A DNA stretch of 42,224 nt from Opitutales bacterium (GCA_022361075.1 JAKSBQ010000163.1:1-42224), one strand, 5' to 3'; counted from the first letter of the stretch, positions 1 to 8,449 are shown. Notes: generated from the sequence alone by a model not told the origin. Translations and numbers: made by a program.

Positions 1-242
1 ACATTTATATCAGCTAAAATATTGATACCCATTAAATATCTCGGTACGATTGAATAAGCTGCTTTGTGATACTTTTCATTTTCTAGCAGTAAAGATTTAA
101 AATACTTTTTTGATGAGTAAAGATACTTTTCATCCAGTGTAAATCGAAATTTCAGATATTTAGCATGATAATTAATGCCGTCATATTTTACCCCTTGTAA
201 ATTGTATAAACTATTTCCGAATTTTACCGCAATTTTTCCCAC
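1..242 (-). CDS. Unidentified protein, N-terminal part, runs off left edge
   Basis: On the minus strand an 80-codon frame stays open from a GTG at 242 to the window edge, and also stays open upstream of that GTG toward the glnB terminator. The translation is rich in Lys, Tyr, Asn and Leu, with stretches such as KFGNSLYNLQ and KYLKFRFTLDEKYLY. This looks like a soluble protein rather than random sequence. I do not recognise the family. The DNA is much more AT-rich than the rest of the window, which could mean horizontal acquisition. The start is uncertain: the GTG at 242 has no clear ribosome binding site. An open frame of this length in AT-rich DNA is unlikely but possible by chance. Confidence 0.4.
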   Translation of the reverse strand, partial: MGKIAVKFGNSLYNLQGVKYDGINYHAKYLKFRFTLDEKYLYSSKKYFKSLLLENEKYHKAAYSIVPRYLMGINILADIN

Positions 243-300
243 GCTTTTATAATTGAGAGCAGATATTAAATTAGAGGCAGCAGGCGGCAAAAAATTGATA

Positions 301-335
301 CCAAAAACCCTCGGCAGCAAAAATGTTACCGAGGG
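301..335 (-). terminator. Rho-independent terminator of the amtB-glnB operon
   Basis: CCGAGGG (329-335) and CCCTCGG (308-314) form a 7-bp GC-rich stem with a 14-nt loop. On the minus strand the stem is followed by five T residues (303-307). It lies 26 bp past the glnB stop codon. Confidence 0.85.
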
Positions 336-360
336 CCTCTACTACCAAATCTCTAGATTA

Positions 361-714
<354 letters not shown>

Positions 715-741
715 TTATTTAAGTTTTGAGGTTAGGTGATA

Positions 742-2094
742 TTAGTCGAGATGGTAAGAAGTCTCACCGTGTTCTGCCTGGTCAAGACCACTAAACTCAG
801 TTTCCTGATCTACGCGAAGCCCAACGGTGAGTTTACAGAGAAAAACAATGGCAGCCGTAGCAATCGCAGACCATACAACAACCACTCCAACACCGAATGC
901 CTGGAGTCCAAGTTGTTTGCCCATATCATCCACTCCGAAACCGCCAAAAACTTCCAATCCGAAAACCGCAAGCAAGATGGTTCCCATGATGCCACCAACA
1001 CCGTGGACAGCAAAAACATCCAGGGAATCGTCGATCTTGAATTTCTCCTTCACGATACCGCAGGCGAAGTAACAGATGATCCCGGCCAAAAAGCCAAGAA
1101 GCGTCGCACCTAGCGGACCTACATTTCCCGACGCTGGTGTAATGGTCGCTAGCCCTGCAACCATCCCGGTAACGATTCCCACCAAGCCGGGTTTACCGTT
1201 ACGAATCCATTCGACAGCCATCCAGGTCAAGCTCGCAACTGCCGCGGAGATATGGGTCACCAACATCGTCATGCCTGCGGGGCCTCCAGCTGCGATTTGA
1301 CTCCCGGCATTGAACCCGAACCAACCAACCCAAAGCATCGATGCACCAATCATAACGAGCACGGGGCTGTGCGGGACCTGCAACTTCTTGGGAAATCCGT
1401 CTCGCGAGCCTAACATTGCAGCAAGCACAAGCGCAGACACACCGGCCGTTGCATGAACTACAATTCCCCCGGCAAGATCGAGCACGCCCATACTACCGAG
1501 CCATCCTCCACCCCAAACCCAATGACAAACTGGAGCATAGACCAGGAGCAACCAAAGAGCACTGAAAAGCAGAACCGCTTTAAATTTCATACGTTCCACG
1601 AACGCACCAATAATCAGACCCGGAGTGATGATGGCAAAGGTCATCTGAAACATCACAAAAACCGTTTCCGGAAAGGTGTTTCCGTTCAACTCATCGATGC
1701 CGATTCCGTTAAGCCAAAAATGCGCCAAGTCTCCTATCCAGGAATTTCCCCCTGAAAACGAAAGACTGTAGAGTCCTGCGACCCACAAAAGGGAAGCTAG
1801 GCAGGCCACTGCGAAACAGTGCATCAATACTGAAAGCACGTTCTGTGCACGAACCAAACCTCCGTAAAACAGTGCCAAACCCGGCAATGTCATAAAGAGT
1901 ACCAACACAGTAGAAGTTAGCATCCAGGCGGTGTCGCCTGAATCCAGAGCGGCAACGCCCTCAGAAACAACCGCCTCAGCAGCGGTATCAACACCTTCCT
2001 GCCCGAAAGCGGTGGAAAATGGCAATACGATTGCAAACGTAGTTAGAAGCAACGATAAGACGCTCCTTCGAAGTATAATAGGAGTATTTTTCAT
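742..2094 (-). CDS. amtB: Ammonium transporter AmtB
   Basis: This is an inner-membrane ammonium channel of the Amt/MEP/Rh family. From the ATG at 2094 the protein has 450 residues. It begins with a signal peptide (MKNTPIILRRSVLSLLLTTFAIVLPFSTAFG), as in E. coli AmtB, followed by about 11 membrane helices. Family blocks visible are LVLFMTLPGLALFYGGLVR, FVMFQMTFAIITPGLI, WVWGGGWL, GGIVVHATAGVSALVLA, GFNAGSQ and DVFAVHGVGGIMGT, which include the twin-His pore residues (VHAT and FAVHG). A TTG eight codons upstream (2118) would also be in frame, but the ATG leaves a cleaner signal peptide. glnB follows 42 bp downstream in the same operon, and the terminator at 301-335 ends the unit. Confidence 0.96.
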   Translation of the reverse strand: MKNTPIILRRSVLSLLLTTFAIVLPFSTAFGQEGVDTAAEAVVSEGVAALDSGDTAWMLTSTVLVLFMTLPGLALFYGGLVRAQNVLSVLMHCFAVACLASLLWVAGLYSLSFSGGNSWIGDLAHFWLNGIGIDELNGNTFPETVFVMFQMTFAIITPGLIIGAFVERMKFKAVLLFSALWLLLVYAPVCHWVWGGGWLGSMGVLDLAGGIVVHATAGVSALVLAAMLGSRDGFPKKLQVPHSPVLVMIGASMLWVGWFGFNAGSQIAAGGPAGMTMLVTHISAAVASLTWMAVEWIRNGKPGLVGIVTGMVAGLATITPASGNVGPLGATLLGFLAGIICYFACGIVKEKFKIDDSLDVFAVHGVGGIMGTILLAVFGLEVFGGFGVDDMGKQLGLQAFGVGVVVVWSAIATAAIVFLCKLTVGLRVDQETEFSGLDQAEHGETSYHLD

Positions 2095-2198
2095 GTTTTG
2101 GGGAATACGATGATCCAAAAATGTCTTGCTTTACTAATCTAAAGACAAGAATTTTTTAGTATCTTCAATGTACATTATTGCACACATGAACGACAAAG

Positions 2199-3161
2199 GT
2201 GCCATCCACACAATTGGGATTTGATCATCAGGAGGCACTCACTAGGCTTAAAAAAATGCAGAGCGAAGAATTACTCATCAATGCGTGGGAATGGATTGCT
2301 AGAATATGGAACCTTGAGCTGTACTCCAGTGGTGATAGCCAAATTCAGCTCAACCAGATCGTAATCGCACTGATTGTAATATTTCTCGGAATCTCGATTT
2401 CCAAAAGAGTGACCTCGTTAGTAGGGAAGCGGCTCTCAAAGCTTGAGAAATTTGATAACAACACGGTATTCATCCTCCAAAAAATCGTCTCTTATCTGTT
2501 CTCCGTTATAGTGGTCCTTATCGCGATGCCGATCGCTGGAATCCCAATCACTATTTTCACGGTTTTGGGAGGCGCACTTGCGATCGGTGTGGGATTTGGA
2601 GCTCAAAATCTCTTCAACAATTTGATGTCTGGTATCATCTTGATGCTTGAGAAACCTATAAGAATAGGGGACATCATCGAATACTCTGGCAACGAGGGAA
2701 GAATCGCGGACATCGGGAATCGATGTGTACGGATTCGACGGAGTGACGGCATAGACGTCCTTCTCCCAAACTCCTATTTCCTTGAGCAAGAAGTGATCAA
2801 TTGGACATTGGGAGACAATGATGTTCGTGGCAGTGTATCGATCGGGATCGCCTACGGATCAGACACAATCAAAGCCAAACAGCTCATGGAGAACGCCGCT
2901 CGCGGACATGACAAAGTTCGTAAAGATATGGAAATACTAGTGCTGTTTGAAGAATTCGGGGACAACGCGTTGCTCTTTACCGTACTCTTCTGGACACGGG
3001 TCTCACGGCCCATGGATTTAAGGCGAATCCAGTCAGATCTACGCTTTCAGTTAAACAAAGAGTTCAATGAAGCGGGCATCGTAATAGCCTTCCCACAACG
3101 AGACCTCCATTTGGACACCTTGAGTCCTCTCGAAATCAAGCTTAGAAGAGAAGATTCTTAA
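2199..3161 (+). CDS. Small-conductance mechanosensitive channel (MscS family)
   Basis: The product (320 residues from a GTG at 2199) is an MscS-family channel that releases solutes during hypo-osmotic shock. It has a short N-terminal segment, then membrane helices at roughly 50-70 and 90-115. The pore helix reads FTVLGGALAIGVGFGAQNLFNNLMSGIIL, with the Gly/Ala packing typical of MscS TM3. The beta domain follows (EKPIRIGDIIEYSGNEGRIADIG), then the alpha/beta domain, which ends QRDLHL. The length resembles the simple MscS type rather than MscK. The start is uncertain: an ATG at 2256 lies about 20 nt after a GGAGG (2231-2235), somewhat too far, so the GTG at 2199 is kept with reservation. The histidine kinase gene begins 52 bp downstream and may be co-transcribed. 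Confidence 0.92.
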   Translation: MPSTQLGFDHQEALTRLKKMQSEELLINAWEWIARIWNLELYSSGDSQIQLNQIVIALIVIFLGISISKRVTSLVGKRLSKLEKFDNNTVFILQKIVSYLFSVIVVLIAMPIAGIPITIFTVLGGALAIGVGFGAQNLFNNLMSGIILMLEKPIRIGDIIEYSGNEGRIADIGNRCVRIRRSDGIDVLLPNSYFLEQEVINWTLGDNDVRGSVSIGIAYGSDTIKAKQLMENAARGHDKVRKDMEILVLFEEFGDNALLFTVLFWTRVSRPMDLRRIQSDLRFQLNKEFNEAGIVIAFPQRDLHLDTLSPLEIKLRREDS

Positions 3162-3213
3162 GAGTTTTTGGCTCCTTTATTAATAAGGTACATTAATTGT
3201 CCGCAAAGCTATT

Positions 3214-4794
3214 GTGAGCTTCAAGAAACTACATTCATCGAAAACCCTCAAAAACGATGTATTAGCTAAACTCTTTGATTCGATGGAATCTGGTTGGATC
3301 ATATGTGATCCAAATGGGAATGTTGCCTCTTATAATCCCGCGGTTCTAAAGATTTTGGATTCGCCGGAAGAAAAATTGGAGACTCACAACATTTATGAAC
3401 TGCCCGAAGGAATCGTTGACGAATTCAACATCGCTCTGACTGGAGAACTACATCCCGTAGCCCAAGTCATCCGATCCCGAAAACCAGTCAAACGATTCGT
3501 GATGGGCCAGAAAGAGGATAACCAGGAGGACATCCTGTGGATCATGGTGGATTCATATCCGAGCTTCAAAGATGGGAACAATGGAGAACTTGAGTGGGTT
3601 TTCTCAAGAGTTCGGAGATTCACCCCTGAGAATCGAATAAAAAAACAACTGGAGGAGATCAAAAAAAGGCATCAGTTACTTTTCGAAAACGGTCCAGTCG
3701 CTGTAGCATACGCCAAAATCAAATTCGATGATGCTGGAAGGGCGATCGACTCTTTATTTCTCAAGGTGAACAAAAACTTCGTGAAACTCACTGGAGTCGA
3801 CCCCACAGGAAAATGGGCAACTGAAGCATTACCAGGGATTGAGAACGAACCCTTCAACTGGATTCAAACATTTGGTGAGGTCGCGAAGACTGGTAAATCC
3901 GTCAGACTTCAAAACAAATTTAAGTCAGATAAACGTTGGTATGATCTTGTTGCGTTCAAAAGTCTTGAGAATGAAATCGTTGCCGCTTTCCTTGATATTA
4001 CAGAAACGAAGCGGTCACACGAGCTGCAATTACGGCTGAACGACCAGCTCAGCAAACGTAACAAACAACTCGCAACTGCAAGACGAAAAGCCGAATCATC
4101 GGACAAGCTAAAATCCGCCTTTCTCTCAAATCTCGGTCATGAAATCCGAACTCCAATGAACGGCATTCTGGGTTTTGCAGACATTATTCGTGAAGGTGAC
4201 CTTGATAAGAATGAGGTACTCGAATACCTGGATGTGATTCAGGGTAGCGGAGAACGCATGCTAGAAATCCTGCAAGACATCATTGAAATGTCGAAACTCG
4301 AAGCAGGAATGATCGAAGTCAAAAAGGAAGTTTTCGATCTATGTTATGTTTTAGAGCACCAGTTTCGCTTCTTCAAACACCAGGCTATGGCCAAAAATAT
4401 CTCGTTTCACTTTGACTACCTTGAGCAAGAGATTCCAGTAAACTCAGACCGGCTCAAGATCGAGCAAATCATCACCAACCTCCTCAAAAACGCGATCAAA
4501 TTCACCGAAAACGGCCACGTAACTTTGAGGGTGCTTCCGTTGAACGGAGAGATTGAGATACTAATCGAGGATAGCGGACCCGGGATATCTGAAAATGATC
4601 TCAAATCCATTTTTCGTCCGTTCTTTCAGACTGATTCTGGAGCCAATCGCAAATATGAAGGAACTGGACTGGGTTTAAGCATTTCCCAATCCCTGGCTAA
4701 ACTACTCGATACCAAGATCACCGTACAGTCCAATCCAGGTGAGGGCTCCCGATTTACTTTTCGCCTCCCACTAGAATCAAGGGGGAATGACTAA
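3214..4794 (+). CDS. PAS-domain sensor histidine kinase
   Basis: This 526-residue, probably cytoplasmic histidine kinase has no obvious membrane helix. Two PAS-like domains lie at about 18-110 and 150-265, followed by a coiled coil at 268-300. The HisKA box FLSNLGHEIRTPMNG carries the phospho-acceptor His309. The ATPase domain has an N box (NLLKNAIKFTENG), a G1 box (IEDSGPGIS), an F box (FRPFFQ) and a G2 box (GTGLGLSISQSLA). There is no receiver domain and no response regulator nearby, so it is an orphan kinase. The start is a GTG. It may be co-transcribed with mscS. The signal it senses cannot be read from the sequence. Confidence 0.93.
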   Translation: MSFKKLHSSKTLKNDVLAKLFDSMESGWIICDPNGNVASYNPAVLKILDSPEEKLETHNIYELPEGIVDEFNIALTGELHPVAQVIRSRKPVKRFVMGQKEDNQEDILWIMVDSYPSFKDGNNGELEWVFSRVRRFTPENRIKKQLEEIKKRHQLLFENGPVAVAYAKIKFDDAGRAIDSLFLKVNKNFVKLTGVDPTGKWATEALPGIENEPFNWIQTFGEVAKTGKSVRLQNKFKSDKRWYDLVAFKSLENEIVAAFLDITETKRSHELQLRLNDQLSKRNKQLATARRKAESSDKLKSAFLSNLGHEIRTPMNGILGFADIIREGDLDKNEVLEYLDVIQGSGERMLEILQDIIEMSKLEAGMIEVKKEVFDLCYVLEHQFRFFKHQAMAKNISFHFDYLEQEIPVNSDRLKIEQIITNLLKNAIKFTENGHVTLRVLPLNGEIEILIEDSGPGISENDLKSIFRPFFQTDSGANRKYEGTGLGLSISQSLAKLLDTKITVQSNPGEGSRFTFRLPLESRGND

Positions 4795-4799
4795 AGCGA

Positions 4800-4868
4800 T
4801 TACACTTTTTTTACACTATTCATAAAAATCCAGGACTCACCTACCTCTCATTACACTTTTTTTACGCT
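4800..4868 (+). repeat. Two 18-bp direct repeats TTACACTTTTTTTAC[A/G]CT
   Basis: TTACACTTTTTTTACACT (4800-4817) recurs at 4851-4868 with one mismatch, 51 bp apart. Each contains the reverse of the TGTAAAA word that is repeated downstream. A similar TTTTTTTACACTTTTT lies upstream of the chemoreceptor gene at 10121-10136. Confidence 0.7.
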
Positions 4869-4892
4869 CCTCTGACTACAAAATCCCTCAAT

Positions 4893-5011
4893 TGTAAAAA
4901 CAACAGCCCTCCTTTTTACAATTTGATGTAAAAGCCGGGTAAAGACTACCTCCTTCTTTATCAAGCAATTGTAAAAGCCGGTTTACTCCTTCAACGAAAT
5001 GTAAAAACCGG
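4893..5011 (+). promoter_or_regulatory. TGTAAAA motif cluster, candidate operator array
   Basis: TGTAAAA[G/A]CCGG occurs three times, at 4927-4938, 4970-4981 and 5000-5011. A bare TGTAAAA lies at 4893-4899 and an inverted TTTTACA at 4914-4920. The copy at 4970 forms TGTAAA-N6-TTTACT, the same geometry as a TyrR-type box (TGTAAA-N6-TTTACA). The pair at 4914-4933 is the outward-facing arrangement with a 6-nt spacer. The cluster ends about 60 bp before the signal-peptidase-like gene. Regulatory function is an inference. Confidence 0.5.
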
Positions 5012-5072
5012 AAAACCAAGGCAATATTTTCGGGAAATTCACGATAATCAAGGTGCTGATTAAAACTGATTG

Positions 5073-5588
5073 ATGATTAAAATGAACTTTCTCGCTCACA
5101 ACTTTTTCAACCGCCTTTTCCTGATCGCTGCGATTGTCCTGACTGCAGCATCTGCCCTTTCCGCTCGTTCCCAGCAGATCTCAAGCACCGATTTCATGTT
5201 CACCCGCATCAGCGGAAACAGCATGCTTCCCACTCTTAACAGCGGCGAGACCGCTACTGTTTATAAAGCATACCCTTTCAAGAAACTTCGTGTTGGTGAC
5301 ATCGTCATCATCAAAAGTGAACGCGGTTACAATGTTATTCACCGCATCGTTCGCCGCTATCGCGGAGGAATGTGGGTGACACAAGGAGACAACAATCGCC
5401 GTGAAGACCGCGAAGTGCTCTCTAAGAGAAATTTTGGGGGATTGGCTCTGGTTGAGCAGTCCATGGTTCGTTATCAAAATTATGTAGCAAGCTTAGAAGG
5501 AGCTCCTGCACCGACTCGCTCGGCACAAGTTGCTCTTGCCGATCAAAACAATACTCTCGATCGATTCAGTCGCTTGGCTAACCTTTAA
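5073..5588 (+). CDS. S26B-like signal peptidase homologue (Ser/His type)
   Basis: This 171-residue protein has an N-terminal hydrophobic segment (about residues 14-29) that ends ALSARSQQ, so it is either a membrane anchor or a cleavable signal peptide. The catalytic part matches peptidase family S26: box B is RISGNSMLPTL with Ser50, box C is GDIVIIKSE, and box E is TQGDNNRRED. At the position where bacterial LepB has KRV with the general-base Lys, this protein has VIHRIV with His90. That is the pattern of the Sec11/SipW (S26B) branch. No C-terminal membrane helix follows. A TTG at 5070 and an ATG at 5082 are alternative starts. The substrate is unknown. The gene stands alone behind the TGTAAAA motif cluster and ends at a strong terminator. 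Confidence 0.8.
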   Translation: MIKMNFLAHNFFNRLFLIAAIVLTAASALSARSQQISSTDFMFTRISGNSMLPTLNSGETATVYKAYPFKKLRVGDIVIIKSERGYNVIHRIVRRYRGGMWVTQGDNNRREDREVLSKRNFGGLALVEQSMVRYQNYVASLEGAPAPTRSAQVALADQNNTLDRFSRLANL

Positions 5589-5642
5589 TCCATACATTTG
5601 CGACGGACTGAAAGACAAAAGGACCATCAATCAGACAAATTA

Positions 5643-5674
5643 GCGCGTGCCTTAGGACAGCACGCGCTTTTTTG
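5643..5674 (+). terminator. Rho-independent terminator after the S26B-like gene
   Basis: GCGCGTGC (5643-5650) pairs with GCACGCGC (5660-5667) around a 9-nt loop, followed by TTTTTT. Confidence 0.9.
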
Positions 5675-5778
5675 TACCACCGCCAAAGCCCGCTCAGGGG
5701 AATTGACCACACACAGAGAGACTGCATTACGATGTTCTCAAAACTAGCGATTTGAGAATCAACCACTGCCACTATATC

Positions 5779-5814
5779 TCAAAAAAAGCCGGTCCACTTT
5801 CGTGAAACCGGCTT
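5779..5814 (-). terminator. Rho-independent terminator of the rplY-rplI operon
   Basis: AAGCCGGT (5786-5793) and ACCGGCTT (5807-5814) form an 8-bp stem. On the minus strand the stem is followed by a T run (plus-strand A run at 5781-5787). It lies about 30 bp beyond the rplI stop. Confidence 0.88.
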
Positions 5815-5842
5815 AACAAGGTAAAGGGTAGAAAATAAAGGC

Positions 5843-6325
5843 TTACGCCTCTTCTTCCTCTTCCACTTCAGGAGCATCACTCTTGATCTCAAATTCAAGA
5901 TCAAAGGTAACTTCCTTGTGCAAACGCACACGAGTAGTGTGCTTACCCACTGATTTTGCAGGTGTGTAGAGAGAAACTTGTTTCTTTTCGAGTTCGATGC
6001 CCTTTTCTTTGATTCTCTTAAGGAGATCTCCCGCTGTAACCGCACCAAACATCTTTCCGTCTTCACCCGTTTTCATTTCGAAAACAAGTTCGAGTTTCTC
6101 GATCTTTTGTCTCAGCTCTTCCGCGCCAGCGATTTCCTTCGCTTCACGTTCAGCACGGCGAGACTTCAAAGACTCGACGTATTTGCGATTCGCTTGAGTG
6201 ATGGGCAATGCCATCTTGCGTGGTAGCAGATAATTGCGCGCGTAACCCGCCTTCACTTTCACTTGGTCACCCTCAGCGCCAAGATTTTCAACAGGTTGCA
6301 ATAAAAGAATTTCTGTCGTTGCCAT
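5843..6325 (-). CDS. rplI: 50S ribosomal protein L9
   Basis: L9 binds 23S rRNA near the L1 stalk. The N-terminal domain reads EILLLQPVENLGAEGDQVKVKAGYARNYLLPRKMA, the L9 signature. A long connecting helix (about 45-75) and the C-terminal domain (GKMFGAVTAGDLLKRIKEKGIELEKKQV) follow. The length of 160 residues is slightly above the usual 150 because of a Glu-rich tail (EVEEEEEA). It is the last gene of the minus-strand operon rplY-pth-rpsF-ssb-rplI. rpsR, which usually sits between ssb and rplI, is absent: only 41 bp separate these two genes. Confidence 0.97.
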   Translation of the reverse strand: MATTEILLLQPVENLGAEGDQVKVKAGYARNYLLPRKMALPITQANRKYVESLKSRRAEREAKEIAGAEELRQKIEKLELVFEMKTGEDGKMFGAVTAGDLLKRIKEKGIELEKKQVSLYTPAKSVGKHTTRVRLHKEVTFDLEFEIKSDAPEVEEEEEA

Positions 6326-6366
6326 AATACTATTTTCCCAATTTGGACTTTAACATTTTGTACGTT

Positions 6367-6810
6367 TTAGAATGGGATGTCTTCATCGATGTCTTTGGAT
6401 TCATAATCACCGGGAGTTGACGCCGCGGAGGAATCAGCTGCTGGAGCGGAGTCATAGCCACTCCTACTGGAATCTTCGCCGCGACCACCAAGAAACTGGA
6501 AATTCTCCAGCACAACCTTGAGTTTGCTGCGCTTCTCTCCAGCCTGGTTAGTCCATGAATCCGTTTTCAACCGGCCCTCAACCAAAATCGGACGACCTTT
6601 TCCCATGTATTTCGAGATGATCTCCGCTGGTTTTCCAAATGCATCCACATCGATAAAAGTGGTCTCCTCTTGTTCCTCACCATTAGCAGTCTTGTAGTTG
6701 CGGTTTACAGCGAGACCCAGCTTGCAAATGGACAACCCTTGTGGGGTGACACGCAATTCAGGATCACGGGTAAGATTTCCGGCTACGATTACTTTGTTAA
6801 AATTTGCCAT
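6367..6810 (-). CDS. ssb: Single-stranded DNA-binding protein
   Basis: SSB coats single-stranded DNA in replication, recombination and repair. The 147-residue protein begins with the OB-fold core MANFNKVIVAGNLTRDPELRVTPQG. It contains LAVNRNYKTANGEEQEETTFIDVDAFGK and GRPILVEGRLKTDSW, then a flexible Ser/Gly/Ala-rich linker. It ends in the acidic tip DEDIPF, which recruits partner proteins. The position between rpsF and rplI is the conserved bacterial arrangement. Confidence 0.97.
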   Translation of the reverse strand: MANFNKVIVAGNLTRDPELRVTPQGLSICKLGLAVNRNYKTANGEEQEETTFIDVDAFGKPAEIISKYMGKGRPILVEGRLKTDSWTNQAGEKRSKLKVVLENFQFLGGRGEDSSRSGYDSAPAADSSAASTPGDYESKDIDEDIPF

Positions 6811-6885
6811 GGTTGATGCTCCGGTTAGAGGATTAGAACCCCAATCGCTAAAACAATACGATTAAGTGTTGGTTCGAACTAAAGT

Positions 6886-7188
6886 TTAGATCCTCTCAAT
6901 GATAATTCGATCCACCCTGTTGTCGAGGCGGAACTTCTCGTGCACATTGCCCGGCACATCCGATGGAGCCGCAAACTCGTACTGCACATACACACCACTG
7001 GTTTGTTTGGTATTGCGCGATGCACGGGTCATCTCCCGAGTGCCATGGTTCTCTACCTTGGTTACTTCTCCACCTAGCTCGGTGAGTGCTTTTGTAATCG
7101 TTTCGTAGAGAGACTCAACAGACTCTTCCACGCCTCGAGTATCGAGCACAAACGTGGCCCGATAATTATTGCTTACTTGTACTGCCAT
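6886..7188 (-). CDS. rpsF: 30S ribosomal protein S6
   Basis: This 100-residue protein has the S6 pattern: an N-terminal strand (NNYRATFVLDTRG), a helix (ESLYETITKALTELGGEV) and then VENHGTREMTRASRNTKQTSGVYVQYEFAAPSDVPGNVHEKFRLDNRVDRIIIERI. It is more divergent than E. coli S6, but the length, the fold order and the operon context (just upstream of ssb) support it. S6 normally pairs with S18 on the small subunit; the S18 gene is not in this operon. Only 5 bp separate it from pth upstream. Confidence 0.92.
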   Translation of the reverse strand: MAVQVSNNYRATFVLDTRGVEESVESLYETITKALTELGGEVTKVENHGTREMTRASRNTKQTSGVYVQYEFAAPSDVPGNVHEKFRLDNRVDRIIIERI

Positions 7189-7193
7189 ATAAT

Positions 7194-7796
7194 TTATAGG
7201 TTAGGTTTATATTGATTGATGTTATTCATAGCCAATACCGGGCCTTGTTGAATCACCTGGCCGATACTGTTCCTATAAAATTCACTTCGCCCAATAAGAA
7301 TTTTTTCTTCTTCGGCAGAAAACCCACCCAAGACAAAATCCTTAAGGTCCATTTCTGAATGAGGCTTGGATCCTATCCCCACTCTGAATCTGATAAATGA
7401 GTTTCCTATCGCGCACTGGATATCCTTGATGCCATTGTGTCCGGCTGCACTGCCACCAATGCTTAGCTTGAGGCGACCGAAGTCCAACGTGAGATCGTCG
7501 TAAATGCAAATGACCTGTTCCGCCTGAATCTTGAGGTATTTAATAAGGGCTGCGATGCTCTTACCGGATGCATTCATGAACGTATAGGGCTTAAGTGCGT
7601 GAATCATGACCTTCTCAACTTCACCTTTACTCAATAACCCCCTCATCCTCAAACTTCGCTTCCATTTCCAACCTTGTTGCTCTGTAAAATCGTCAATGAG
7701 GCGAAACCCGACATTGTGACGAGAATTCGCATATTGCTCGCCTGGATTGCCCAATCCAACCAAAGCCCATCTCTTTACGGGTGCAGGACTGCTCAT
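7194..7796 (-). CDS. pth: Peptidyl-tRNA hydrolase
   Basis: Pth releases tRNA from prematurely terminated peptidyl-tRNA. The 200-residue protein has the family blocks LVGLGNPGEQYANSRHNVGF (with the catalytic His in RHNVG), KPYTFMNASGKS, ICIYDDLTLDFGRLKLSIGGSAAGHNGIKDI and FRVGIGSKP. The ATG at 7796 is 38 bp downstream of the rplY stop. The rplY-pth pairing is common across bacteria, and the gene continues into rpsF. Confidence 0.97.
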   Translation of the reverse strand: MSSPAPVKRWALVGLGNPGEQYANSRHNVGFRLIDDFTEQQGWKWKRSLRMRGLLSKGEVEKVMIHALKPYTFMNASGKSIAALIKYLKIQAEQVICIYDDLTLDFGRLKLSIGGSAAGHNGIKDIQCAIGNSFIRFRVGIGSKPHSEMDLKDFVLGGFSAEEEKILIGRSEFYRNSIGQVIQQGPVLAMNNINQYKPNL

Positions 7797-7834
7797 GATC
7801 GGAAAGCAACATAGGTGGTGGAAAGCGGAAGAGA

Positions 7835-8449
7835 TTATTCTTCTACAGCTTCTTCTTCCTCTTCCGGTTCCTCAGTGTCAATCGCAGCAGATTTCCCATG
7901 ACCTGCACAGGAAACTACCAGCTGATCAGGATCGTCTAAATAGCCTACACCTTCAAAAACGGGAAGATCCTTCACATTGATTGTGTCGTGAAGGTGAAGA
8001 TCCGTAATATCTACAACAATTTCGTTAGGAAGATTACGTGGCAAACATCTCACTGTTACTTCGTGAGAAACGATTTCGATCACTCCGCCTTCGTTCTTAA
8101 CTCCAAAAGATTCACCCTTGGTATGAACCACAACCTTGGCATCGATTTCAACACCTTTTGCGATCTCGCGGACGTCCACGTGAATGACTTTCTGTTTAAT
8201 CGCATCAACTTGGACTTCTTGAATCAAACAACGCACGCGTTTTTTCTTCTCATCTTCAATCTCGAAGAGTGATGTAGTGCCCTTGACCTTCTTCCAAAAC
8301 ACACGGAACTCGGATTCTGGAGTAGCCAAATGGCGATGGCCAGAAGGACCATAAAAATTCACAGGAATCATGCCAGCGGCACGAATCTTATACGCAGCAC
8401 TTGATCCCAGTGCTTCTCTCTCTTTTACGGATAAAACTAAGTCTTCCAT
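7835..8449 (-). CDS. rplY: 50S ribosomal protein L25/general stress protein Ctc
   Basis: L25 binds 5S rRNA. The 204-residue protein is the two-domain TL5/Ctc form. The N-terminal L25 domain (REALGSSAAYKIRAAGMIPVNFYGPSGHRHLATPESEF to about residue 95) is followed by the Ctc-type beta domain (PRNLPNEIVVDITDLHLHDTINVKDLPVFEGV). It ends in an acidic Glu-rich tail. It is the first gene of the minus-strand operon; the preceding 130-bp stretch to the tRNA promoter should hold its promoter, but I cannot place one with confidence. Confidence 0.95.
   Translation of the reverse strand: MEDLVLSVKEREALGSSAAYKIRAAGMIPVNFYGPSGHRHLATPESEFRVFWKKVKGTTSLFEIEDEKKKRVRCLIQEVQVDAIKQKVIHVDVREIAKGVEIDAKVVVHTKGESFGVKNEGGVIEIVSHEVTVRCLPRNLPNEIVVDITDLHLHDTINVKDLPVFEGVGYLDDPDQLVVSCAGHGKSAAIDTEEPEEEEEAVEE

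Noticed and set aside
4927-5011. DNA uptake sequences (TGTAAAAGCCGG)
   Set aside because: They are confined to one promoter-like region in this window, whereas uptake sequences should be scattered; a whole-genome count would be needed.
4800-5011. CRISPR array
   Set aside because: Repeats are short, unevenly spaced and differ in sequence, and no cas gene is present.
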